In this document: positions 17,517 through 27,034 of the stretch, piece after piece | How the letters are laid out: every line of letters begins with the position of its first letter | Position numbering within the stretch: the first letter of the stretch is position 1 | Source of the DNA: Mesorhizobium sp. WSM4306 | GTDB lineage: Bacteria; Pseudomonadota; Alphaproteobacteria; Rhizobiales; Rhizobiaceae | Direction: 5' to 3' | Assembly (NCBI RefSeq): GCF_007003975.1 | Contig: NZ_VFTC01000001.1 | Coordinates: 62,001 to 126,000 of the forward strand | DNA length: 64,000 bases | Position numbers and translations under genes: made by a program | The notes under the pieces: model-generated | What the model was told of the DNA's origin: nothing | The model's input: only the letters and a program-made list of their open reading frames with translations | Database searches by the model: none

Positions 17517-18128
17517 ATGACAAACTTGAAAGATCGGCCCTTGATCGACGAACCGCTGAAGCGGCAACTCTCAGGCCTCTATCGGGCCGAAGACCGCCAC
17601 TACCACAACCTCGGACATATCGAGGCGATGCTGGCGCTGGCCGAGGACTATCGCGCATTGCTGCATGACCCCGAAGCCGTCGAAGCGGCAATCTGGTTCC
17701 ACGACGCCATCTATGACAGCAAGGCCAAGAACAATGAGGCGCAAAGTGCGGCCCTTGCCGAGAAAGACCTGGCTGGACGCACTGCACCGGAACGGTTGAG
17801 CCGTATCAGGGCGATGATCCTCGCCACATCAACGCACCAGTTGCCGTCGTTTGACGACAGAGCGGCGCTGCGCGACGCCAGCCTTTTCCTCGACATGGAT
17901 CTGTCGATCCTGGGCGCCGCGCCTACTGCGTTCGACGCCTACGAGCGCGCGGTCCGACAGGAATATGCCTGGGTCGAGGAGCCGATGTGGCGCGCCGGCC
18001 GCAGCGCCGTCCTGAAGAGTTTTCTCGCTCGCGACCACATCTTCCACACCGATGAATTCCGGCGCCGGTTCGAACCGCAGGCAAGGCAGAACATCGCGCG
18101 CTCGATCGAAGCTCTCGCGGTTGACTGA
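17517..18128 (+). CDS. HD-domain predicted metal-dependent phosphohydrolase
   Basis: 203 aa. Metal ligands are visible in RHYHNLGHIEAML (about 28-40) and in the HD pair of AIWFHDAIYD (about 59-68), with a further Asp in LFLDMDLSILG. This is the uncharacterised COG4339-type HD family; the substrate is unknown. It begins 112 bp from the divergent VOC gene. Confidence 0.87.
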   Translation: MTNLKDRPLIDEPLKRQLSGLYRAEDRHYHNLGHIEAMLALAEDYRALLHDPEAVEAAIWFHDAIYDSKAKNNEAQSAALAEKDLAGRTAPERLSRIRAMILATSTHQLPSFDDRAALRDASLFLDMDLSILGAAPTAFDAYERAVRQEYAWVEEPMWRAGRSAVLKSFLARDHIFHTDEFRRRFEPQARQNIARSIEALAVD

Positions 18129-18153
18129 CCAGAAACTCCGGAGGGAGGCCCGG

Positions 18154-18630
18154 CTAGTCTGGAAAAGTTTCCATGCGCTGCTCATACGGCTTGAAACCTG
18201 CCCGCCCATAGACCGATTGCGCGGCAGGATGGTCATAGGTGTCGGTATGCAACCAGACCCTCTGCGGCGCATGTGACCAGACGGCGCGAAGCGCCTGGTC
18301 GAGCAGGAACGGCCCGAGCTTGCGGCCCTGGAAAGCAGGAACCAACCCAAAATGAACCAGCTCGACGTCAGGTTGGCCGACGCCGTTGAATTCGCACAGG
18401 CAGGCGGCCACGCCCTCGACGCGCAGCACATGGATGCGTGTTGACGGTAGCGCCAAAAGGCGCTCGAGGTCTTCAGCCGCCATGCGTAGCCACTGGTCCC
18501 ACTGCACAGGCTCGCCGACGGCGCGGTAGAGGCTGATGTAACTGGCGCTGTCCAGCCTCTCCAGCGCAACCGAGGCGCAGGCTGCCGGGCTGACGCGGGC
18601 GGGCGCCGGATCGGCCTGGCGCATTTCCAT
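18154..18630 (-). CDS. GNAT family N-acetyltransferase
   Basis: 158 aa. The acetyl-CoA binding core is VEGVAACLCEFNGVG, VELVHFGLVPAFQGRKLGPF and LDQALRAVW; the end has HPAAQSVYGRAGFKPYEQ. The first in-frame ATG is chosen; a TTG eight codons earlier is also possible. Substrate unknown. Confidence 0.82.
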   Translation of the reverse strand: MEMRQADPAPARVSPAACASVALERLDSASYISLYRAVGEPVQWDQWLRMAAEDLERLLALPSTRIHVLRVEGVAACLCEFNGVGQPDVELVHFGLVPAFQGRKLGPFLLDQALRAVWSHAPQRVWLHTDTYDHPAAQSVYGRAGFKPYEQRMETFPD

Positions 18631-18702
18631 ATAGGTGACGAGAAGATCAACCAAAGCGGCGCCAATACCGCGAAAAGCAGCAAGGCGGCAGTTCGCGCGC
18701 TA

Positions 18703-19089
18703 TCACGTGAAAGCGCCGATCGTCGACGCCATTGCCGCCAGCAGCGCCAGCCCACCCGCCACCGAAAGCCCGTTGAGAACAATCCCCAGCAGCCCAAGCC
18801 CGCGACTGTCGTTGGAGCGCGCCAGCGCCATCACGCCAAAGACCATGCCGGCGACATGCGCCACCGGGGCTGCCAGCAGAAACACCAGCATGAAGAAGCC
18901 CGTCGCAACGCCCTGCGTAAGCTGCGATGCGTCGCTCGGCATCGCCACCATGATGGCGATCGCAACCGCTCCGGCAGCAAAGGCAGCCAGCGCCAGTATG
19001 ACTGAACGTTTGCCGAGCTTTGTCTGCACGATCTCGCTTGGAACGGCGGCCGCGCCCCTTCCCCATTGCACCAAATTCCCCCTTGCCAT
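18703..19089 (-). CDS. Hypothetical integral membrane protein
   Basis: 128 aa with three strong hydrophobic segments: SVILALAAFAAGAVAIAIMV, FFMLVFLLAAPVAHVAGMVF and LLGIVLNGLSVAGGLALLAA. The VFGVMALARSNDSRGLGLLG linker resembles DUF4190-type small membrane proteins. It reads in the same direction as the alpha/beta hydrolase downstream of it, 5 bp apart, so the two are probably co-transcribed. Confidence 0.7.
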   Translation of the reverse strand: MARGNLVQWGRGAAAVPSEIVQTKLGKRSVILALAAFAAGAVAIAIMVAMPSDASQLTQGVATGFFMLVFLLAAPVAHVAGMVFGVMALARSNDSRGLGLLGIVLNGLSVAGGLALLAAMASTIGAFT

Positions 19090-19094
19090 CCGCC

Positions 19095-19862
19095 TCAGAG
19101 CGGATTTTCGGCATAAAACTCCAACACGCGCTGCTTGAAGGTCTTGTCGCCGACGGCCAGCATATGGTCTCGGCCCTCGATGTGAAACGCCCTGGCGTTC
19201 GGCATCAGCGCGGCAAGCTCGTCGGGCGAACCGCCGATATCGTCTGTCGTCCCCACCGCAATCAGCGTCGGTCGGGCGATGCGCGTCATGTCATCTTCGC
19301 TGAGCAATTCACGCGACTTTGCGATGCAGGCCGCCAGCGCCCGGCGGTCGCTGCGCGTCTGATCGGCAAAGGCGCGAAACGAGCGTCCGCGTGGATGGCT
19401 GGTGGCGGCCGGATCATCGGCCAGCAGCGCTTCGGCGATCGGGTCCCAGTCGCCGACGCCATCGACCATGCCGATGCCGAGGCCGCCGAAGACCAGCGTC
19501 GCCACCTTGTCCGGATCGGATAGCGCCAGGAACGCCGAGATGCGCGCGCCCATCGAATAGCCCATGACATGCGCACGATCGATGCCGAGATGGTCGAGCA
19601 GCGCTGCCGCATCCGAGGCCATCTTGGCCGGCGTGTAATCGGCCTCGTCATAGCTCTTCGACGACGAGCCATGGCCGCGATTGTCGAAAGCGATGGCGCG
19701 GTAGCCGGCGTCGTTCAGCGTCTTGAACCAGCCCGGTGAAACCCAGTTGACATAGTGGCTGGAGGCGAAGCCGTGGATCATCAGCACCGGATCGCCCTCG
19801 CCCGACGCCGGCTGGCGGTCGAGGAAGGCGAGATCGAACCCGTCATGCGAAAAGAACTGCAT
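19095..19862 (-). CDS. Alpha/beta hydrolase
   Basis: 255 aa. The fold markers are VLMIHGFASSHYVNW (oxyanion region), DNRGHGSSSKSYDEADYT, the nucleophile elbow GYSMGARIS (Ser around 101) and the C-terminal His in EGRDHMLAVG. There is no signal peptide. It is close to esterases and non-haem peroxidase-like hydrolases; the substrate is unknown. Confidence 0.88.
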   Translation of the reverse strand: MQFFSHDGFDLAFLDRQPASGEGDPVLMIHGFASSHYVNWVSPGWFKTLNDAGYRAIAFDNRGHGSSSKSYDEADYTPAKMASDAAALLDHLGIDRAHVMGYSMGARISAFLALSDPDKVATLVFGGLGIGMVDGVGDWDPIAEALLADDPAATSHPRGRSFRAFADQTRSDRRALAACIAKSRELLSEDDMTRIARPTLIAVGTTDDIGGSPDELAALMPNARAFHIEGRDHMLAVGDKTFKQRVLEFYAENPL

Positions 19863-19871
19863 CGACGCCGC

Positions 19872-20447
19872 TCAGCCGGCGCCGGGCGTGGGCGAATCGC
19901 CCTTGTCCGCTGGCGGCATGCCAGGCCCGGGCACCGTGCCAACGGCCGGATGGCGCAGCAGATCGCCATATTCGATGCCGTTTTTGGCGGCGGTGCCGGC
20001 CTTGAGCTCAAGCACGAAGCGCACCGGTACACCCGGTGAAATGACCGCGTCCGATTGAGGCTCGCCATGCTTGACCGCCCGGATCTTGCCGTCCTGGCCG
20101 ACAAAGATCAGGTCGAGCGGCATCGGCGTGTTGCGCATCCAGAAGCCGACCTGCTTCTGCATCTCGAAGACGAACAGCATGCCATGGTCGTCCGCCATGT
20201 CCTGGCGATACATCAGGCCGGCCTCGCGCTCCGCTTCGGTGTTCGCGACTTCGATGGTGAAGGATTTGTCTCCGCCTTTCGTCGCCACCACCAGGGGTGT
20301 CGGATCGACGGGAAGGATCATCGCCTGGCTGTCGCCGGCGGGAGCCTGCTGGGATGCGGTCGGCCGCCCCGAATAGAAATAGGCGCCGGCGGCCACCGCA
20401 ACGATGACGCAGAGCGCGCCCGCAGTCAGCCAGTTCCTGTGCGCCAT
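19872..20447 (-). CDS. DUF192 family envelope protein
   Basis: 191 aa. One N-terminal membrane anchor (LTAGALCVIVAVAAGAYFY) precedes the DUF192 domain. That domain has EREAGLMYRQDMADDHGMLF, FWMRNTPMPLDLIFV and PVRFVLELKAGTAAKNGI. The acidic-Pro tail PGPGMPPADKGDS is extra. The domain's function is unknown. GGATTTCAG precedes the ATG. It lies upstream of, and 9 bp from, the alpha/beta hydrolase gene. Confidence 0.88.
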   Translation of the reverse strand: MAHRNWLTAGALCVIVAVAAGAYFYSGRPTASQQAPAGDSQAMILPVDPTPLVVATKGGDKSFTIEVANTEAEREAGLMYRQDMADDHGMLFVFEMQKQVGFWMRNTPMPLDLIFVGQDGKIRAVKHGEPQSDAVISPGVPVRFVLELKAGTAAKNGIEYGDLLRHPAVGTVPGPGMPPADKGDSPTPGAG

Positions 20448-20571
20448 CTGAAATCCTCGACCGGAAACCCTGATCCCAAAAAAGTGGTCTCAGGTATTCG
20501 GATAAGATCGTGGTGAAACCAAGAAAACAAGGAAAGAGAGCCGTCCCGAATCCTTCGGGATGGCTAACGTC

Positions 20572-21168
20572 CTAATGCGCGACCGGCAAAGTGCCCATAT
20601 CAGGGTGAATCTCGGCAGCCATAAGGCCTTTGTCACCGCGTCCGAAGCGCACCAGAACAACCTGCCCGGGCCTGAGTTCGGTGATGCCGTAGCGGCGCAG
20701 CGTCTCCATATGGACGAAGATATCCTCGGTGCCCTCGCCCCTGGTCAGGAAGCCGAAGCCCTTGGTGCGGTTGAACCACTTCACCAGCGCCCGTTCGAGA
20801 CCGCTTTCCGGCGTCACCGACACGTGGGTGCGCTGTTCCTGCATCTCGGCCGGATGGATCGCGGTGGTGGTGTCCATGGACAGCACCCGGAACGCCTGCA
20901 AGCCGCGGTCGCCATGCTTGACGAGGCACACGACACGCGCGCCCTCCAACGCCGTCTGGAAACCGTCCTTTCGAAGGCAGGTCACATGGAGGAGGATGTC
21001 GCCCGAAGAACCATCATCGGGAAGGATGAATCCGTAGCCCTTGGCCACGTCGAACCATTTGATGGCGCCGGCGATTTCGACCAGATCGGCGGTATCGCCG
21101 CCGCTGTCGCGCTTCAGGGCGTCGTCAAGGTTCTCATCCCGCCTCGTGAAAGAGGCCCTATCCCCCAT
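20572..21168 (-). CDS. Double cold-shock-domain protein
   Basis: 198 aa with two CSDs. The first is at about 26-100 ([32 protein letters not shown]). The second is at about 125-190 ([34 protein letters not shown]). RNP1-type KGYGFI and KGFGFL are intact, so both should bind single-stranded nucleic acid. The double-CSD arrangement is common in rhizobia and differs from the single-domain CspA. The linker is degenerate and Thr/His rich. Confidence 0.92.
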   Translation of the reverse strand: MGDRASFTRRDENLDDALKRDSGGDTADLVEIAGAIKWFDVAKGYGFILPDDGSSGDILLHVTCLRKDGFQTALEGARVVCLVKHGDRGLQAFRVLSMDTTTAIHPAEMQEQRTHVSVTPESGLERALVKWFNRTKGFGFLTRGEGTEDIFVHMETLRRYGITELRPGQVVLVRFGRGDKGLMAAEIHPDMGTLPVAH

Positions 21169-21524
21169 AAGAACGCCCCCTTTTTTTAAGAAAACCGCAA
21201 GTGATTCTTGACATCAGATTAACACCGCCGCTTCCGGGGTGTGCAAGACCTGACGTGCCTTTTTTCACGGTTGGATACAAGAATAGCTGATTTGTTGTTT
21301 GCCGGCGTTGCTGCCGGCCGCAATGACGATCTGTCCAGGCGTCAACCGGTCGGCAATTTGCGCAGGATTTGGCCAGAATCGGCAACCACTTGCGCCCGAC
21401 GCTTTTGTCAGAGCAATCTGACTTTTCCAAAACCGGCGACCGCCTTTTCGGTCCGATGCTCGTTGCCCTTCGGCGGGGTGGACCCTATGTTGCCTCGCAA
21501 CCCAAACATCCCCGAGGAAATCCT
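21169..21524. other. Divergent promoter region, no gene
   Basis: 356 bases between the double-CSD gene and gloA. The part next to the CSD gene has a run of T/A and TTGACATCAG, which could serve promoter and cold-shock leader functions. No convincing coding frame is present; the in-frame extension of gloA upstream is Arg/Phe-rich without family similarity. Confidence 0.45.
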
Positions 21525-21965
21525 ATGCGCTACCTCCACACAATGGTCCGTGTCGCCGACGTCGATGTCTCGCTCGATTTCTATGTCAACAAGCTCGGCC
21601 TGAAGGAAGTGCGCCGCTACGAAAACGAGCAGGGCCGCTTCACCCTGATCTTCCTCGCCGCCTCCGAGGACGTAGAGAGCGGCATCGCCGAAAAGGCACC
21701 GCTGATCGAGCTGACCTACAATTGGGATCCGGAGGAATATAAGGGCGGCCGCAATTTCGGCCACCTCGCCTATGAGGTCGACGACATCTACGCCACCTGC
21801 CAGCATCTGATGGACAATGGCGTCATCATCAATCGGCCGCCGCGCGACGGCAACATGGCCTTCGTCAAGTCGCCGGATGGCATCTCGTTCGAGCTGCTGC
21901 AGAAGGGACCGGCCAAGCCCAAGGCCGAGCCGTGGGCCTCGATGCCCAACACCGGCACCTGGTAG
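21525..21965 (+). CDS. gloA: Lactoylglutathione lyase (glyoxalase I)
   Basis: 146 aa. It isomerises the methylglyoxal-glutathione hemithioacetal to lactoylglutathione. Metal-site and fold motifs are HTMVRVADVDVSLDFYVNKLGL (first His), LIELTYNWDPEEYKGGRNFG with Glu, GHLAYEVDDIYATC with His, and DGISFELLQKG with Glu. The start is set by family length and by GAGGAAATCCT before the ATG. Confidence 0.95.
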   Translation: MRYLHTMVRVADVDVSLDFYVNKLGLKEVRRYENEQGRFTLIFLAASEDVESGIAEKAPLIELTYNWDPEEYKGGRNFGHLAYEVDDIYATCQHLMDNGVIINRPPRDGNMAFVKSPDGISFELLQKGPAKPKAEPWASMPNTGTW

Positions 21966-22098
21966 CGATCACGCCATCTTGAGCGAGGCGGCCGCGCGAC
22001 CAAGCCGGCCGCCTTTGCCATTTCGAGCGACCGCACCTATTTACCTGCCTGATGCGCCAGCCAGCCAAAGCCAGCGCTCCGTCCGGGAGAATTCATTC

Positions 22099-22392
22099 AT
22101 GCCGACGAGCCGTGTCGATGTCACCACCGCCTATGCCAGCCGCTATCTGCAGCAGCTGTGCAAGCACTGGGCACACAAATTTCCCGTCGAGTTCGATCCG
22201 AACCATGGCACCATCGATCTGTCGCTCGGCCGCACGGTTCTCGATGCCGATGCGGCAGCGCTGCATATCACCGTGTCGACGGATGAAGCTGGATCGCTGG
22301 AGCGCCTGGAAAGCGTGGTTGCCGATCACATCAAGCGTTTTGCTTTCCGCGAAGAGCTCATCTTCGACTGGAAGCACGCGCCGACGGCATAA
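22099..22392 (+). CDS. DUF2218 family protein
   Basis: 97 aa, matching the family from VDVTTAYASRYLQQLCKHW to EELIFDWKHA. The internal core has FDPNHGTIDLSLGRTVLDAD and VVADHIKRFAFRE. Relatives are often encoded near iron or siderophore genes; none are seen here. GGGAGAATTCATTC precedes the ATG. Convergent with the DUF1697 gene, 2 bp apart. Confidence 0.88.
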   Translation: MPTSRVDVTTAYASRYLQQLCKHWAHKFPVEFDPNHGTIDLSLGRTVLDADAAALHITVSTDEAGSLERLESVVADHIKRFAFREELIFDWKHAPTA

Positions 22393-22394
22393 CT

Positions 22395-22949
22395 CTATTT
22401 TGCGCCGGCCTGGCCGGCCATCTCCAGCAGCGCCAGCACTGAACGCCAGTTGCGCGCGGTGCCCGGCACTTTCAGCACGCGTGGAATAAGGTTGGCGAAC
22501 ACCGATTTGCCAAGTCCGTCCGGCGCTTTGAGGTAAAGCACGTCGCCCTTGACCTCGAAGCTTTCAGGCCCGGTGCACTTTTCGGCAAGCCTGGCGATCT
22601 CGTCCGCCGTCGGCTGGCGCTCCAGCGTGTAGGCGTGCAGCTTGGTCGGATCGCCGGCAACTTCCGGATAGGGATTTTCACTCACCAGCCGTTCGAACCA
22701 GCCGAGGTCGCGCACCATGATGCGCGAATGAAAGCCCCATTTCTTCTCGAAGGCAGCTTCGATCTGCTTCGTCAGCGCGGCTGCATCGCCCTTCTTGGCG
22801 CGGAACACGACATTGCCGCTCTGCACGTAGCTGGCGACGTCGGTGAAGCCGAGTTCTTCGAAAAACGCCCGCAACTCCGCCATCTTGACGATGCGGTTGC
22901 CGCCGACATTGATGCCGGAAAACAGCGCAACAAAGACCGTGGCGCTCAT
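22395..22949 (-). CDS. DUF1697 family protein
   Basis: 184 aa. The family opens FVALFSGINVGGNRIVKMAE, followed by ASYVQSGNVVFRAKKGDAAA and the C-terminal ARNWRSVLALLEMA. Function unknown. Its start codon overlaps the stop of the threonine dehydratase gene (ATGA), so the two are coupled. Confidence 0.9.
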   Translation of the reverse strand: MSATVFVALFSGINVGGNRIVKMAELRAFFEELGFTDVASYVQSGNVVFRAKKGDAAALTKQIEAAFEKKWGFHSRIMVRDLGWFERLVSENPYPEVAGDPTKLHAYTLERQPTADEIARLAEKCTGPESFEVKGDVLYLKAPDGLGKSVFANLIPRVLKVPGTARNWRSVLALLEMAGQAGAK

Positions 22950-24202
22950 ATGATGAACCCCGCCAGGGTCTCGTTGTCGGTGATGTCCTGATAGTGGACG
23001 CCCTCGGCCTCGAAATTCGCCTTCAGCAGGTCGAAATTGCGCCGGTCCTTGGTTTCGATGCCGATCAGCACCGAACCGAAATTGCGCGCCGATTTCTTCA
23101 GATATTCGAAGCGGGCAATGTCGTCGTCAGGACCGAGCATTTCCAAGAAGTCGCGCAGCGCGCCGGGCCGCTGCGGGAAACGGATGATGAAGTATTTCTT
23201 CAGGCCCTCGAAGCGCAGCGCCCGCTCCTTCACGTCGGGCAGCCGCTCGAAATCGAAATTGCCGCCCGACACCACGGCGACGATGGTCTTGCCGCGGATC
23301 TCCTTCCGCGAAAAATCCTTCAGCGCATCGATCGCCAGCGCGCCGGCCGGCTCCAGCACCACGCCTTCGATGTTGAGCATTTCGATCATGGTGGCGCAGA
23401 GTCGGTTTTCCGGGATCAGCCGCACGGCGTCAGCGGCGAACTCCTTGAGGTGGCGCAACGGCTCGCGGCCGATCTCGGCCACCGCCGCTCCGTCGACGAA
23501 ATTGTCGACATTGGCGAGCTTGATACGCTTGCCGCTGGCCAGGCTCTCATGCAGGCTCGGCGCCCCGGCAGGCTCACAGAAGACGTAGCGGGCTTCGCGC
23601 TGCTGGTCGGCGAAATAGTGCGTCACCCCGGCGGCGAGACCACCGCCGCCGACCGGCAGCATGATGATGTCGGGCATGCGCGCACCGGGCATCTGGTCGG
23701 CGATCTCATAGGCAACGGTGGCCTGCCCCTCGATGATATCCTTGTGGTCGAAGGGCGGCACCATATGCGCGCCCGAACTTTCGGTGAATTCGAAGGCGGC
23801 GCGGTAGCAATCGTCGAAGAAATCGCCGACCAGCCGGATTTCGACAAAATCACCACCGAACAGCCGCGTCTTGTCGATCTTCTGCTGCGGTGTCGTCACC
23901 GGCATGAAGACCACGCCTTTTTTGCCGAAATGGCGGCACACGAAAGCAAAGCCCTGTGCATGGTTGCCGGCCGAGGCGCAGACGAACAGCTCGGCCTGGT
24001 TGCCGGCGGCCAGCGCCTTGCGGAAGAAATTGAAGGCGCCGCGGATCTTGTAGGATCGCACCGGCGAAAGATCCTCGCGCTTCAGAAGCACTCGCGCCCC
24101 GGTCTTCTTCGACAGATAGTCGTTTTCCTGCAGCGGCGTTTCGGGAAAGATTTCGCGGATCGCTGCGGCAGCAATGGCGACGCGGGAGGAGAAACTGTTC
24201 AT
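22946..24202 (-). CDS. ilvA: Threonine ammonia-lyase (threonine dehydratase)
   Basis: 418 aa. A PLP enzyme that converts threonine to 2-oxobutyrate, the first step towards isoleucine. The PLP lysine is in SPVRSYKIRGAFN and the phosphate loop in LPVGGGGLAAG. The C-terminal ~90 residues (KYFIIRFPQRPGALRDFLEML, then SVLIGIETKD) form an ACT-like regulatory domain, as in the shorter single-ACT class. The ATG at 24202 is preferred; a GTG five codons upstream is possible. Confidence 0.93.
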   Translation of the reverse strand: MNSFSSRVAIAAAAIREIFPETPLQENDYLSKKTGARVLLKREDLSPVRSYKIRGAFNFFRKALAAGNQAELFVCASAGNHAQGFAFVCRHFGKKGVVFMPVTTPQQKIDKTRLFGGDFVEIRLVGDFFDDCYRAAFEFTESSGAHMVPPFDHKDIIEGQATVAYEIADQMPGARMPDIIMLPVGGGGLAAGVTHYFADQQREARYVFCEPAGAPSLHESLASGKRIKLANVDNFVDGAAVAEIGREPLRHLKEFAADAVRLIPENRLCATMIEMLNIEGVVLEPAGALAIDALKDFSRKEIRGKTIVAVVSGGNFDFERLPDVKERALRFEGLKKYFIIRFPQRPGALRDFLEMLGPDDDIARFEYLKKSARNFGSVLIGIETKDRRNFDLLKANFEAEGVHYQDITDNETLAGFII

Positions 24203-24318
24203 GGCGCCCGTGATCACGTGGTTGGAATGCCAAGCCTATTGCACAATTCGCCGTTTGCGGCCACCGATGCGGCGCGGCCGCTTTGACGCGCCGAAAGAAA
24301 TTCATTGGAGCCATCTTC

Positions 24319-25722
24319 ATGCCTGTTTTGGCTGTCGCCCTGAAGACCGTCGCGCTGCCTGAATTCGGCGAGCCGACCACCATGCCGCTGCTAGCGCGGC
24401 AAACCTGCGAGGCGCGCATCGAGGCTCTGCTGGCGCGCGGCGCCGAGGCCGGGCTCGACGCCTTCGCCGTCTACGGCGACCGCGAGCATGCGGCCAATGT
24501 CGCTTATCTCAGTGGTTACGACCCGCGTTTCGAAGAGACGCTGCTGGTCATCGTTCCCGGAAAACAGCCAAAACTTCTCGTCGGCAATGAGGGCTGGGGA
24601 TATGCCGAGATCTGCGACGGGCCCTATGAGCGCGTTCTCTACCAGACCTTCTCTTTGCCGGCGCAGCCACGCGACCGTTCCGCCTCCCTGTCCGACACGC
24701 TTGCCGCCTGCGGCCTGACGACCGGCCAGAAGATCGGCGCCATCGGCTGGAAGCCGTTCGGCCCCGGCGATGGCGGGTTTGGCGAGACGACGCTCGACCT
24801 GCCGTCCTTCATCGCCGACACGTTGCGCACACTGGCCGGCGACAAGGGCGCGGTGGTCAATGCCGCCAACCTTCTGATGAACCCGACGGATGGTCTGCGC
24901 GCCATCAACGAGGCCGACCAGCTGGCATCCTTCGAATTCGCCGCGACCTTTTCCTCGCAAGGCCTGCGCAACGTGCTCAGCGGCATCGAACCTGGCATGA
25001 GCGAATTGCAGGCGGCCCGACTGATGGGCATCAACGGCCTGCCCCTGTGCTGCCACCCGATGCTGTCCGCCGGCAAGCGCGCGGCCTATGGACTGCCGAG
25101 CCCCCGCCTCGACATTATCAAGCGCGGCGACCCCATCACCATGGCCTATGGCATCCAGGGCTCGCTCAACGCTCGTGCCGGCTTCCTGGTCGAGAGTGCG
25201 GCGGAGCTTCCCAAGGAAATAAGCGACTATGTCGACAGACTGGTCGCGCCCTATTTCGCCGCCGTCGTCGATTGGTACGAGACTGTCGGCATTGGCGTTG
25301 CCGGCGGTGCCCTATGGAAAGCCGTGCATGACCGCATCGGCGATCCATTCTTCGGCGTCTCGCTCAATCCCGGCCATCTCGTCCATATCGACGAATGGAT
25401 GCATTCGCCGGTGTTTTCCGGTTCGGACATCAAGCTGCGATCGGGCATGGCGCTGCAGGTCGACATCATTCCGGCGACCGGAACCAGTTATTTCACCACC
25501 AACATCGAGGATGGCATTGCGCTCGCCGACCAGGCCTTACGCGAGGAAATCGCGGCCCGCTATCCCGAAGCCTGGCGCCGGATCGAGGCGCGCCGCGCCT
25601 TCATGGGCGAAGTGCTCGGCATCAGGCTGAAGCCCGAAGTGCTGCCCTTCTCCAACATCCCGGCGTTCCTGCCGCCATTTTGGCTTTCGCGCAACAGTGC
25701 GATGGCCGTCACCCGGCGCTGA
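24319..25722 (+). CDS. M24-fold (creatinase/aminopeptidase P-like) protein
   Basis: 467 aa. The N-terminal creatinase domain has YGDREHAANVAYLSGYDPRF. The C-terminal half has the pita-bread features GIEPGMSELQAARLMG and LNPGHLVHIDEWMHSPVF. The paired Asp ligands of metal aminopeptidases are not evident: the segment is ITMAYGIQGSLNARAGFLVE. It may therefore be a non-metal member or have another role. GGAG lies before the ATG. Divergent from ilvA. Confidence 0.8.
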   Translation: MPVLAVALKTVALPEFGEPTTMPLLARQTCEARIEALLARGAEAGLDAFAVYGDREHAANVAYLSGYDPRFEETLLVIVPGKQPKLLVGNEGWGYAEICDGPYERVLYQTFSLPAQPRDRSASLSDTLAACGLTTGQKIGAIGWKPFGPGDGGFGETTLDLPSFIADTLRTLAGDKGAVVNAANLLMNPTDGLRAINEADQLASFEFAATFSSQGLRNVLSGIEPGMSELQAARLMGINGLPLCCHPMLSAGKRAAYGLPSPRLDIIKRGDPITMAYGIQGSLNARAGFLVESAAELPKEISDYVDRLVAPYFAAVVDWYETVGIGVAGGALWKAVHDRIGDPFFGVSLNPGHLVHIDEWMHSPVFSGSDIKLRSGMALQVDIIPATGTSYFTTNIEDGIALADQALREEIAARYPEAWRRIEARRAFMGEVLGIRLKPEVLPFSNIPAFLPPFWLSRNSAMAVTRR

Positions 25723-25825
25723 ACGCATTTAGGCTGGACACGACTTACTTCCGCCGCACTCTCACTGTCCGGGAGGTGTCGCGGAGGGTGTACGGCCCTT
25801 TTTGGGCTCGATTGGAACTTTTGAC

Positions 25826-26899
25826 GTGCGTTTGAAGACGATTTGCATTCTTGCACTTGCCCTGTTGATCGCCGGCTGCGGCGGCCGCAAAGCCGAGGAA
25901 CTGCTCGGCAGTGCCGTCATGTCCACGCCGGTGACCGAAATTTCGGGCAATCACTCGATCTTCATCACCACGACACGCAAGAAATCCGACGATCCCAACA
26001 AGGTTTTCGACGGTGAGCGCTCGGCGACGCTGAACTATGCGCGCGTCAACGTCACCGTTCCCGGCATCCACCAGACCGGCCAGATCGAACGCCGCTCGCG
26101 CGGCAAGTCCAACGACCCGGCGAAGTATTTCATGGCTTCCGAGGTTATCGGCTACGATGCGCAGCCGAAATTTTCCGCCGCGCTCAACGCCGATATCGCC
26201 GCGCGCGGCGGCCGCGTCATGGTCTTCGTGCATGGCTACAACACCGGCTTCGACGACGCCGTCTACCGCCTGACCCAGATCGTCCACGATTCCGGCTATC
26301 CCGGCACGCCGGTGCTGTTTTCTTGGGCCTCGGGCGCCAAGACCACCGACTATGTCTATGACAAGGAAAGTGCGAGTGCTGCCCGCGACCAGCTGGAAGT
26401 GACGTTGCGCATGCTGCAGCAGTCCGGCGCGCGGCGCATCGACATCGTCGCCCATTCGCTCGGAACCTGGGTCACCATGGAAACGCTGCGCCAGCTCGCC
26501 ATCACCGGCGACCGCGATCTTGGCGGCAAGCTCGGCGATGTGGTGCTGGCCTCGCCCGACATCGATGTCGACGTGTTCAAGAGCCAGATGCGCCGCTACG
26601 GCAAGCCCGACAAGCCGTTCATCCTGCTTTTGTCCGACGACGACCGCGCGCTGAGGCTCTCCGGCCTGATCGCCGGCTCGCGGCCGCGCGTCGGCGACTA
26701 CAAGGATGCCGCCGACCTCGCTGCCTACGGCGTCACCGTGGTCGACCTCTCCAAGGTGAAGGGAGTTGACAGCTTCAATCACACCAAATTCGCCGACAAT
26801 CCCGAACTGGTGAAGATGATCGGCCAGCGGCTGCGCGAGGATGACGGCTTTGCCAGCGACCAGACGGTGACCGACCGCATCAGCGCGCTCGGACAATAG
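25826..26899 (+). CDS. Lipoprotein alpha/beta hydrolase (DUF900 family), copy 1
   Basis: 357 aa with a GTG start. The N terminus VRLKTICILALALLIAGCGG is a lipoprotein signal with lipobox IAGC. The DUF900 hydrolase domain has VFVHGYNTGFDDAVYRL, the nucleophile elbow IVAHSLGTWVT, an acidic LLLSDDDRALRL and a late His (NHTKFADNP). It was therefore placed as a membrane-anchored periplasmic esterase-like enzyme. A close paralogue follows 135 bp downstream in the same direction. Confidence 0.88.
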   Translation: MRLKTICILALALLIAGCGGRKAEELLGSAVMSTPVTEISGNHSIFITTTRKKSDDPNKVFDGERSATLNYARVNVTVPGIHQTGQIERRSRGKSNDPAKYFMASEVIGYDAQPKFSAALNADIAARGGRVMVFVHGYNTGFDDAVYRLTQIVHDSGYPGTPVLFSWASGAKTTDYVYDKESASAARDQLEVTLRMLQQSGARRIDIVAHSLGTWVTMETLRQLAITGDRDLGGKLGDVVLASPDIDVDVFKSQMRRYGKPDKPFILLLSDDDRALRLSGLIAGSRPRVGDYKDAADLAAYGVTVVDLSKVKGVDSFNHTKFADNPELVKMIGQRLREDDGFASDQTVTDRISALGQ

Positions 26900-27034
26900 G
26901 CTGTTGCCCTGCGGCTACTGTTGCCGCGTGAGTTCGCAAATGCGGGGCGCCCGGATCACTTTCAACTGGACCGGGCCGGTCTCTGCCTCTATCGACATTG
27001 AAATCGGCGCCATGCGCCAGCGGGAGGAGCCCGC

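Noticed and set aside
22994..24286. 430-codon plus-strand frame opposite threonine dehydratase
   Set aside because: Antisense shadow of ilvA; no recognisable domains.
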